Source of the DNA: Prolixibacteraceae bacterium
GTDB lineage: Bacteria > Bacteroidota > Bacteroidia > Bacteroidales > Prolixibacteraceae
Assembly: GCA_016930735.1 (NCBI GenBank)
Contig: JAFGGF010000445.1
Coordinates: 1-13,108, forward strand
Length of the DNA stretch: 13,108 nt
Reading direction: 5' to 3'
This document shows, in pieces, positions 1 through 7,169 of the stretch (position 1 is its first letter; each line of letters opens with the position of its first letter). The notes beneath the pieces are model-generated. The model saw nothing but the letters and a program-made list of their open reading frames with translations, was not told the origin of the DNA and did no database searches. A program made the position numbers and the translations under genes.

Positions 1-3000
1 AAAAAAATTACAGAAAATTTTAAAGAACTAGCAAAAGGAAATTTAAACACTTCGATACCAATCAGGACAAAAAATGAAATTGGAGAACTTTCAATTGCTT
101 CACAAAAGATACAAAATGAAATGAAACGAATAGTTTCTTATTCAAAGAAAGTATCAAATGGAGACTTTAGTTCTGAGCTAACGCCACTATCAAAGGATGA
201 CGAGATTTCGGCGGCATTAAATGAAATGGCACGTAACCTGAGAGAAGTAAACCACAGGTTGGAAAATGAGAAATGGATCCAGAACGGCATAAATAAACTT
301 GAAAACCTAATGCGGGGTAATTTTTCGGTACGTGAGCTATCAACACGAATTATTACATATTTAAGCCAATTCCTTGAATTTCCTTTAGGAGCAGTATATG
401 TTTATGATGAAGTTCTTAAACATTATGAATTTACCGGATCGATAGGCCTAAATCCGGAGCAGGTACAGAAGTTCATAAAACCAGGGGAAGGATTGATCGG
501 TAAAACAGCTGACACAAAATCGATTCAGATTTTAAATACGTTTAACAAGTATCATAAAATTTTCAGTGCCACAGGAGAAATTAACCCGGAAAAGCTTTAC
601 CTGATACCTTTGGCTCATAACGACCAGATACAGGCAGTTATTGAAATAGCAGCACCTGAGGAATTTAACGAATTAAAAATGCAATTTATAAAAGAGGCAG
701 GTGAAAGTATTTCCATTAATTTGAATGCTGCAGTTGCCCGTTTCAGGCATAAAGAACTTTTGGATAAAACACTTGAGCAGGCAGGGGAATTACAAAAGCG
801 TGAAGAAGAGCTTGGTTTAAACCTGGAAGAGAATAAGGCAATGCAGGTAAAATTACGCCGTCAAAAAGCTTTACTGGATGCAATGTTAGGCACTTTGCCT
901 GATTACATTTATTTTAAAGACGAGAACAGTAAATTCCTGAGAATCAGCGAATCGATGGTTAGCCTTTTCAGTGCAAAATCTTCCGATGAAATTATTGGGA
1001 AGGATGATTTCGATTTCCACCCTGAAAAAGATGCCCAAAGGTATTTCAATGAGGAAAAGGAAATTATGGCAACCGGAAAAGGATTTATTGATGAAATAAG
1101 GCAGGGAGTTAATGAAAAAGGGGAAGAATTATGGACCTCGGTTTCAAAACTTCCTATGTATGACGAAACCGGAAAATGCATCGGGACATTCGGAATTTCA
1201 AAGGATATAACCAGTATTAAAAAACTGGAAGTGGAAGTAAAAGAGCAAAATGATAATCTTCTTGATAATAAAAAACAACTGGAAGAAACCATTTCCGAAA
1301 TAAAACAAATTCAGGATCAGTTGCTCCAGGAGAAAGCGCTTGTTGATTCATTGCTAGAGAATATTCCTGATGCAATATATTTCAAAGACAATGAAAGTAA
1401 GTTCCTGAAAGTCAGCCGGTCGATGAGGGAAATTTTTAAATCGTCGGGGAATATTGATTTAATAGGACTTTCTGATTTCGATATACAGGATCAAGAGCAT
1501 GCGCAAAAAGCTTTTGATGATGAACAGGAGATTATGAAAACCGGCAAGCCTAAAGTAGGGTATGTTGAAAAAGAAACAATGAATGATGGATCTGTCAGAT
1601 ATGTTTTATCTACCAAAATGCCATATTTTGACGGGAAAGGGAACGTAATCGGGACCTTTGGGATTTCAAGGGACATTACTCAATTAAAACAACTTGAACT
1701 GGAAATTCAGGAACAGAATGAAGAACTGAAAACCCAACAGGAAAAATTAAGCCAGGCCAATAAAGAACTTACAGCCCAGGAAGAAGAATTACGTACATCA
1801 AATGAAGAATTGAAATCACAGGAGGAAGAACTCAGGGTGGCAAACGAAGAACTGGCTGAACAAACAAAAATCCTGACTGAAAGTGAAAAAAACCTACAGA
1901 TACAGCAGGAAGAGCTTAGGGTTGCCAATGAAGAACTTGAACACAAAACAACAGAACTCGAAGAACAAAAGAAAGAAATTACCAAAAAGAATAATTCATT
2001 GCTGAAAATTCAGGATGAATTAAAACAGAAGGCAAAAGAACTGGAAATGGCAAGCCAATATAAATCAGAATTTCTTGCCAATATGTCGCATGAGTTGCGC
2101 ACACCTTTGAATAGTATGCTTATTTTATCCAAACTCCTGGCGGGGAATAAAAAACAAAACCTAACGGAAGAACAGATTAAATCTGTTAATATTATTCATA
2201 AAAGCGGAAAAGACCTTTTAGAACTGATCAATGAAATACTTGACCTTTCGAAAATTGAAGCAGGAAAAATGACTTATGAATTCCTGGATATTGCCAGTGA
2301 GGATATCCGCTCCGAAATTTCCTTCGGTTTTAAAACAGTTATTGAAGACAAGGGCTTATCACTTAACATTGAAAAATCGGAAAATTTCCCTGCTAAAATA
2401 TTTTCTGACAGGCAGCGGTTAATGCAAATCATCAAAAACCTGTTATCCAATGCTATTAAATTTACCAGTTCCGGAGGAATTAAAGTAAAAATGGGAATTC
2501 CCGATGATCAAACAAACTTCAGAAGTCAGCATTTAAATTCCAGGAATACTTTTTTTATTGAGGTTGAAGATACAGGAGTAGGTATACCTCAAAATAAGGT
2601 TGAAGATATTTTTGAAGCTTTTCAGCAGGCAGATGGAAGCATATCGCGTAAATTCGGGGGGACCGGCCTGGGATTATCAATTTCGAAACAACTGGTTAAC
2701 GTACTGGGGGGTGAAATTCATGTAAAAAGTAAAGAAGGAGTAGGATCTTCATTTATTATATTCCTTCCAACCGAAAGAAACCTGGTTGGAAGTATATTGG
2801 AAACTGAAAATGATAAAGCAGTTAAACCTGCTTCAAAGAATGAAAAAAGGCTGGATAATCAAATAGTTGAAATAAAAGAAGAAAAGGAAACAAAGGAGTT
2901 AATCCCTGAAATACCGTTTTTCATTGAAGATGACAGAGGAAAATATACCGGCGATATTAAAATCCTTATTATTCACCCCGATAAGGCAAAAGCTCAAAAG

Positions 3001-4092
3001 CTACTTGAACTATGCCACCGAAAGAAATTTAATGTACTGGCTTCTTCAAACATTGCTGACGGAATCATATTAGCTAAAAAATATCAGCCGAAAGCAGTAA
3101 TACTTGCTGCAGCTCTCAATGAGCCAAAAGATCTTGAGAAACTGAAAAACAATACTTTTACAAGCAGGTTGCCCATACACCTGGTTACAAAGATTGAAGA
3201 TAATACGCTTTCCGACCTTGATGAATTAAAAACTCCTGAGTCTGAAGATTTCAGCAATTATTCACAAAACCTTGAAAGCAAAATAAACAAGGAATTTAAC
3301 CAGGTATTGGTTGTGGAAGACGATCCGGCAACATTGGAAGCAATCCATTTATTATTTGAAGAAAAGGATATAATCATTCATGATGCTAAAAACGGACAGC
3401 AGGCATTTGACCTGATTTCGGCAAAAACCTTTGATTGTATTATCCTCGACCTGGGCCTTCCTGATTTTTCCGGACAGGAATTATTAAAAAAATTAAGCGC
3501 TGAAAATATCCCTGTTCCTAATGTTATTATTCACACAGCGCGCGAATTAACAGAAAAGGAGTTACGTGAATTGCATAAATATTCTGACTCCATTGTAATT
3601 AAAGGTGTCAAATCAGATGAAAGATTAATGGATGAAGTCTCGTTGTTTTTACATCAGGTTGCAAACACTCTGCCCAAAAGTGCCAGGCCTGTGATGATTG
3701 ATGAAAATGATGAAGGTTACAAAGGGAAGAAAATTCTTGTGGTTGATGATGATATTAGAAATATATTTGCAGTTGCACAAATACTTGAAGAAAAAGAAAT
3801 TGAAGTGCTTGAAGCAGAAAACGGAGAAGTTGCGCTTGAAGTTTTAAAAGAAAATTCCGACATTGACCTGGTTTTAATGGATATAATGATGCCGGTAATG
3901 GATGGATATGAAGCTATGAGCAGGATCAGGTCGATGCCTGAATTTGAAAACATCCCGATTATTACACTCACTGCCAAGGCAATGAAAGAAGATTATCAGA
4001 AAGCTATCGACCATGGAGCCAATGATTATATTTCAAAACCCGTTGATATTGACAAATTATTTTCGTTGTTAAAAATCTGGTTATTTAAATAG
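1..4092 (+). CDS. Hybrid sensor histidine kinase with three C-terminal receiver domains (5'-truncated)
   Basis: The frame is open from base 1, so the true start and any periplasmic sensor or membrane segments lie upstream; the ATG at 121 is internal, inside a HAMP repeat. Numbering codons from base 1 (1363 visible residues): two tandem HAMP-like units (about 1-90, with NEIGEL and DDEISA motifs), GAF (about 105-245), PAS (about 290-410), PAS (about 446-566), a long coiled coil (about 570-685), HisKA with FLANMSHELRTPLN and phosphoacceptor H697, and HATPase_c with N box at 813-820, DTGVGIP at 857 and GGTGLGL at 886-892. Three receiver-like domains follow: the first (about 985-1075) has Ala1036 where the phosphoacceptor Asp belongs, the second (about 1100-1220) has D1150, the third (about 1243-1361) has D1294 and a SKP lysine motif. 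It probably autophosphorylates and passes phosphate to its own receivers or to the neighbouring kinase. The signal sensed is unknown. Likely first or early gene of the operon with the second kinase, cheR and cheB. Confidence 0.95.
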   Translation, partial: KKITENFKELAKGNLNTSIPIRTKNEIGELSIASQKIQNEMKRIVSYSKKVSNGDFSSELTPLSKDDEISAALNEMARNLREVNHRLENEKWIQNGINKLENLMRGNFSVRELSTRIITYLSQFLEFPLGAVYVYDEVLKHYEFTGSIGLNPEQVQKFIKPGEGLIGKTADTKSIQILNTFNKYHKIFSATGEINPEKLYLIPLAHNDQIQAVIEIAAPEEFNELKMQFIKEAGESISINLNAAVARFRHKELLDKTLEQAGELQKREEELGLNLEENKAMQVKLRRQKALLDAMLGTLPDYIYFKDENSKFLRISESMVSLFSAKSSDEIIGKDDFDFHPEKDAQRYFNEEKEIMATGKGFIDEIRQGVNEKGEELWTSVSKLPMYDETGKCIGTFGISKDITSIKKLEVEVKEQNDNLLDNKKQLEETISEIKQIQDQLLQEKALVDSLLENIPDAIYFKDNESKFLKVSRSMREIFKSSGNIDLIGLSDFDIQDQEHAQKAFDDEQEIMKTGKPKVGYVEKETMNDGSVRYVLSTKMPYFDGKGNVIGTFGISRDITQLKQLELEIQEQNEELKTQQEKLSQANKELTAQEEELRTSNEELKSQEEELRVANEELAEQTKILTESEKNLQIQQEELRVANEELEHKTTELEEQKKEITKKNNSLLKIQDELKQKAKELEMASQYKSEFLANMSHELRTPLNSMLILSKLLAGNKKQNLTEEQIKSVNIIHKSGKDLLELINEILDLSKIEAGKMTYEFLDIASEDIRSEISFGFKTVIEDKGLSLNIEKSENFPAKIFSDRQRLMQIIKNLLSNAIKFTSSGGIKVKMGIPDDQTNFRSQHLNSRNTFFIEVEDTGVGIPQNKVEDIFEAFQQADGSISRKFGGTGLGLSISKQLVNVLGGEIHVKSKEGVGSSFIIFLPTERNLVGSILETENDKAVKPASKNEKRLDNQIVEIKEEKETKELIPEIPFFIEDDRGKYTGDIKILIIHPDKAKAQKLLELCHRKKFNVLASSNIADGIILAKKYQPKAVILAAALNEPKDLEKLKNNTFTSRLPIHLVTKIEDNTLSDLDELKTPESEDFSNYSQNLESKINKEFNQVLVVEDDPATLEAIHLLFEEKDIIIHDAKNGQQAFDLISAKTFDCIILDLGLPDFSGQELLKKLSAENIPVPNVIIHTARELTEKELRELHKYSDSIVIKGVKSDERLMDEVSLFLHQVANTLPKSARPVMIDENDEGYKGKKILVVDDDIRNIFAVAQILEEKEIEVLEAENGEVALEVLKENSDIDLVLMDIMMPVMDGYEAMSRIRSMPEFENIPIITLTAKAMKEDYQKAIDHGANDYISKPVDIDKLFSLLKIWLFK
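868..1700 (+). repeat. Tandem PAS-plus-linker duplication within the first kinase
   Basis: Two PAS modules are clearly paralogous copies offset by 156 residues (468 bp). The IYFKD core motif sits at codons 303-307 and again at 459-463. Both copies have a similar SKFL(R/K) stretch after it, end in IGTFGIS(K/R)DIT, and are followed by a helical segment rich in Glu, Gln and Leu. The duplication is visible at protein level; nucleotide identity is only partial, so it is not recent. Confidence 0.8.
1744..2037 (+). repeat. Seven 14-residue coiled-coil repeats between PAS2 and HisKA
   Basis: Codons 582-679 form seven in-register 14-residue units (two heptads each), with a Leu at codons 583, 597, 611, 625, 639, 653 and 667. 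Three units carry the near-identical core ELR(T/V)(S/A)NEEL (codons 596-604, 610-618, 638-646). This is a long parallel dimeric coiled coil that would transmit the PAS signal to the HisKA helix. The NEEL/EEEL pattern resembles the linker found in fused CheB-CheR-PAS kinases. Confidence 0.85.
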
Positions 4093-4097
4093 TTAAA

Positions 4098-5681
4098 ATG
4101 GATAAACCAAAAATACTGATTGTTGACGACCTCATAGAAAACCTGATCAGCCTTGAGATGATTCTGGCAGATTTTGATGTTTCTTTTATAAGAGCTACTT
4201 CAGGCATGGAAGCCTTACGTAAATCGATAAACGAAGATTTTGCCCTGGCAATACTTGATGTCCAGATGCCCGGTATGGATGGATATGAAACCTTATCGTT
4301 AATGCGTAAAAGGAAAAAAACCAAATACCTGCCTGTAATTTTTGTTTCAGCCATTCATCAAAGCGACCTGCATATTATCAAAGGAATTGAAACCGGAGCT
4401 GTCGATTTTATTCCTAAACCAATTATCCCTGAAATCCTTGTTGGCAAAGTCCGTATTTTCCTTGACCTGTATTTACAGAAAGAAGAACTTAAAAATCTTT
4501 TGGAAAAGCTGGAAGAAAACAACAAAGAACTGGAAATACAACGTGAAAAAGCTGAAGCAGCTACACGTGCCAAAGCCATGTTTTTGGCTAATATGTCGCA
4601 CGAAATCAGAACTCCTTTAAATGGTATTATCGGGGTCTCAAAAGTTATGGAAGAAACACAACTTGATAAAAACCAGCATGAATTGATCCAGATAATAACA
4701 ACCTCAGGCGAAAACCTACTGAATATTATCAATGACATCCTCGATTTTTCAAAAATTGAAGCCGGGCAGATCCACCTGGAAAAGATAGAATTCAACCTGC
4801 TTGATGTTATTTCCAACATTGTTAAATTACTAAGATTCAATGCCGACGAAAAAGGACTGGAACTAAAAATTGAATTAAACAACGGAATTCCTGATACTTT
4901 GATAGGTGACCCGTTAAGGCTGAACCAGATCATTACAAACCTTGTTAATAATGCAATAAAATTTACAGAGGAAGGGAAAATTATTATATCTACTGAAATT
5001 GTCAATAAAGATATTTATAAAGCAGAAATTCTGTTTAAAATAATTGATTCAGGAATTGGAATTTCGAATGAGGGGAAACAAAAGTTGTTCAAAGAATTTT
5101 CTCAGACTGAGACTTCAACAACCAGAAAGTATGGCGGCACAGGGCTTGGACTGGCAATTTGCAGAAACCTGGTTGTGCTGATGGATGGTGAAATAGGAGT
5201 TGAAAGCAAACTGGGAGAAGGATCTGAATTCTGGTTTAAACTGGCTTATGAATACAAAGATGAAACAAAAAAAGGCCAAACAAAAATAATTGACATCCCC
5301 GACAATATAAAAATAATGTATGCTGAAGACAATATGGTTAATCAGCGTGTAACACAGTTGATGCTCAAAAAAATAGGAATTGAGTGTGATATTGCCAATA
5401 ACGGAATGGAAGCATATGAGAAATTTATAAAGAATAAATACGATATTATCCTAATGGATATGCAAATGCCGGAACTTGATGGCATTGAATCTACAATAAA
5501 AATCAGGAATTATGAAAAACAAAAAAATATAGAAAAAGGAATTTATATAGTTGCTGTAACGGCTAATGCATTTTCCGATGACAAACAAAAATGTTTTAAG
5601 GCGGGGATGAATGATTTTATAAGCAAACCCTTTAAGGAGGAAGAATTAAAAAACATTATCAGAAATGCTATCAGAGAATAA
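4098..5681 (+). CDS. REC-HisKA-HATPase-REC hybrid histidine kinase
   Basis: A 527-residue soluble kinase with no membrane segment and no PAS or GAF sensor. An N-terminal receiver (about 4-125; DD at 10-11, phosphoacceptor D54 in LDVQMPG, K107 in PKP) is followed by a short coiled coil (about 128-155), HisKA with FLANMSHEIRTPLNG and phosphoacceptor H168, HATPase_c with the N box NLVNNAIKF, DSGIGI and GGTGLGLAI, and a C-terminal receiver (about 405-527; phosphoacceptor D454 in MDMQMPELDG, lysine in SKPF). Receiver-first kinases are typically switched by phosphorylation from another kinase, and the adjacent upstream kinase is the obvious candidate donor; that link is inferred. It starts 5 bp after the upstream stop codon and its 3' end overlaps cheR by 17 bp, so the four genes are very likely one transcript. 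No HPt or DNA-binding domain is present, so the final phosphate acceptor is not in the window. Confidence 0.95.
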   Translation: MDKPKILIVDDLIENLISLEMILADFDVSFIRATSGMEALRKSINEDFALAILDVQMPGMDGYETLSLMRKRKKTKYLPVIFVSAIHQSDLHIIKGIETGAVDFIPKPIIPEILVGKVRIFLDLYLQKEELKNLLEKLEENNKELEIQREKAEAATRAKAMFLANMSHEIRTPLNGIIGVSKVMEETQLDKNQHELIQIITTSGENLLNIINDILDFSKIEAGQIHLEKIEFNLLDVISNIVKLLRFNADEKGLELKIELNNGIPDTLIGDPLRLNQIITNLVNNAIKFTEEGKIIISTEIVNKDIYKAEILFKIIDSGIGISNEGKQKLFKEFSQTETSTTRKYGGTGLGLAICRNLVVLMDGEIGVESKLGEGSEFWFKLAYEYKDETKKGQTKIIDIPDNIKIMYAEDNMVNQRVTQLMLKKIGIECDIANNGMEAYEKFIKNKYDIILMDMQMPELDGIESTIKIRNYEKQKNIEKGIYIVAVTANAFSDDKQKCFKAGMNDFISKPFKEEELKNIIRNAIRE

Positions 5682-6543
5682 CGATTTGCCGGTAAACGAT
5701 TTAGTTTACGGAGCAGACAATGGAGATTTATTTGACCTTGAAATCGAATTATTACTTGATGCTGTCAATCGGGCCTATGGTTACGATTTCAGGAACTACA
5801 GCAAAGCACATTTAAAACGGCGTATTATGCACCGGCTAAAAATGAGCAGCCTTGCTACTGTTACCGACCTTCAAAAAAAGTTACTTTGGGAAAAAAACTT
5901 TTACCGGACATTTTTGCAGGATTTATCAATCAACGTTACAGAAATGTTCCGCGATCCTTCATTTTATAAGGTGTTGCGTGAAAAAGTGATTCCGGTTTTA
6001 TCAACCTATGCACATATAAAAGTATGGCTTGCAGGATGCTCTACAGGCGAAGAGGTTTATTCACTGGCAATCCTGTTGAAAGAAGAAGGATTATTACCCA
6101 GGACGAGGATTTATGCAACCGATTTTAATAAAAATGTACTTGAAACAGCTAAACAGGGGATATATAAAAAACAGGACATGGAGCTGTATGAAAGCAATTA
6201 CAATAAATCGGGTGGTGAATCAAATTTATCCGATTATTATACAGCAAAATACGGTTCGGTAATGTTTGACAAGTCGCTGGCTAAAAATGTTGTTTTTGCC
6301 GACCATAACCTTGTAACCGACGGAGTTTTTGCAGAAGTAAATATGGTTTTTTGCAGGAATGTGCTTATTTATTTTGATAAAATACTGCAAAACAAGGTTT
6401 TGAACCTTTTTTCTGACAGCCTTACAAATAACGGGTTTCTTTGCCTCGGGACAAAAGAAAGCATCCGGTTTACACAACTCGAAAACAGTTTCTCCGTAAT
6501 CGATAAAAAAAATAAAATTTACAAGAAAGGGGCAGTAAAATGA
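5665..6543 (+). CDS. cheR: CheR-type protein-glutamate O-methyltransferase
   Basis: The 292-residue protein has the two-part CheR fold: an N-terminal helical domain (about 22-90) and a SAM-dependent methyltransferase domain. Visible motifs are FRDPSFY (96-101, with the Arg conserved in CheR), the SAM-binding AGCSTGEE loop (123-130), ATDFN (151-155) and the FCRNVLIYF strand near residue 230. It would transfer methyl groups from S-adenosylmethionine to glutamate side chains of a signalling protein. Length is close to a standalone CheR; no TPR or receptor-tethering extension is seen. The chosen ATG overlaps the preceding kinase gene by 17 bp; the N-terminal domain begins soon after, which supports it. 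The stop codon overlaps the cheB start in ATGA. No MCP receptor, CheA or CheW is nearby, so its substrate is probably not a classical chemoreceptor; the symbol names the family, not a proven chemotaxis role. Confidence 0.93.
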   Translation: MLSENNDLPVNDLVYGADNGDLFDLEIELLLDAVNRAYGYDFRNYSKAHLKRRIMHRLKMSSLATVTDLQKKLLWEKNFYRTFLQDLSINVTEMFRDPSFYKVLREKVIPVLSTYAHIKVWLAGCSTGEEVYSLAILLKEEGLLPRTRIYATDFNKNVLETAKQGIYKKQDMELYESNYNKSGGESNLSDYYTAKYGSVMFDKSLAKNVVFADHNLVTDGVFAEVNMVFCRNVLIYFDKILQNKVLNLFSDSLTNNGFLCLGTKESIRFTQLENSFSVIDKKNKIYKKGAVK

Positions 6544-7103
6544 TCCGGGCAATAGTAATTGGGGCGTCATATGGGGGGATGGAAGCAATCCAGGCAATTC
6601 TTGCCAATCTTCCTGAAAATTTTAAAATCCCCATATTTATTGTCCTTCACATTGGGAGCAACCGGATAGATGCATATTTATCAACATTGAATAAAAAAAC
6701 ATTCTTCACAGTTAAAGAAGCTGAAGAAAAAGAAGAGTTTGTTGCAGGAACTGTTTATTTTGCCCCGCCAAATTATCATTTACAGGTTGAAAATTATAAT
6801 TCACTCAGCCTATCAACCGATGAAAAAGTAAATTTTTCAAGGCCATCTATCGATGTTTTATTTGAAACTGCTTCATGGGTTTTTCAAAAAGAACTGCTTG
6901 GAATTTTACTTACCGGTTCAAACAGCGATGGTGCACTTGGAATGAAATCGATTCATAAATTTGGCGGCATTTCAATAGTGGAAGACCCTGAAACAGCTGT
7001 AGCCAAAGCAATGCCGCTTTCCTGTATTCAGTTATCAAAACCTGATTATATTTTGCCATTACAACAAATTGCCGGAAAAATTACCGAACTGGCAATAAAA
7101 TAG
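6540..7103 (+). CDS. cheB: CheB-type protein-glutamate methylesterase, catalytic domain only
   Basis: The 187-residue protein corresponds to the catalytic half of CheB, which removes methyl groups added by CheR and can deamidate Gln in chemoreceptors. The expected catalytic triad is visible: S10 in GASYGG, H37 in VLHIGS, and D130 in TGSNSDGALG. The APPNYH motif (75-80) is also typical. The N-terminal receiver and linker of the classical enterobacterial CheB are absent, so the activity cannot be switched by phosphorylation in cis. The ATG lies inside the cheR stop region (ATGA overlap), indicating translational coupling and balanced production of the two opposing enzymes. The partner kinases upstream are the likely place where methylation matters, but this is inferred from operon structure. 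Confidence 0.93.
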   Translation: MIRAIVIGASYGGMEAIQAILANLPENFKIPIFIVLHIGSNRIDAYLSTLNKKTFFTVKEAEEKEEFVAGTVYFAPPNYHLQVENYNSLSLSTDEKVNFSRPSIDVLFETASWVFQKELLGILLTGSNSDGALGMKSIHKFGGISIVEDPETAVAKAMPLSCIQLSKPDYILPLQQIAGKITELAIK

Positions 7104-7169
7104 TGGCCTTTATTTTTTTGTAATACAGGAACGCCTATTTTTACGGATCTAAAATTTAAACCAACAGAT

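Noticed and set aside
121..123. ATG at 121 as the start of the large kinase
   Set aside because: The same frame is open from base 1 and bases 1-120 encode a good HAMP-like segment, so the gene begins upstream of the window.
4358..5005. 215-codon open frame on the minus strand opposite the second kinase gene
   Set aside because: It lies fully antisense to conserved HisKA and HATPase motifs, has Ser-rich shadow-like composition and no recognisable domain.
6226..6597. 123-codon minus-strand frame across the cheR-cheB junction
   Set aside because: Antisense to two well-supported genes, with no family-like motif.
7094..7119. Possible terminator after cheB: AATAAA and TTTATT arms followed by Ts
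   Set aside because: The stem is six A-T pairs only, with a 9-base loop and no GC pairs, and it overlaps the cheB stop region; too weak to call.
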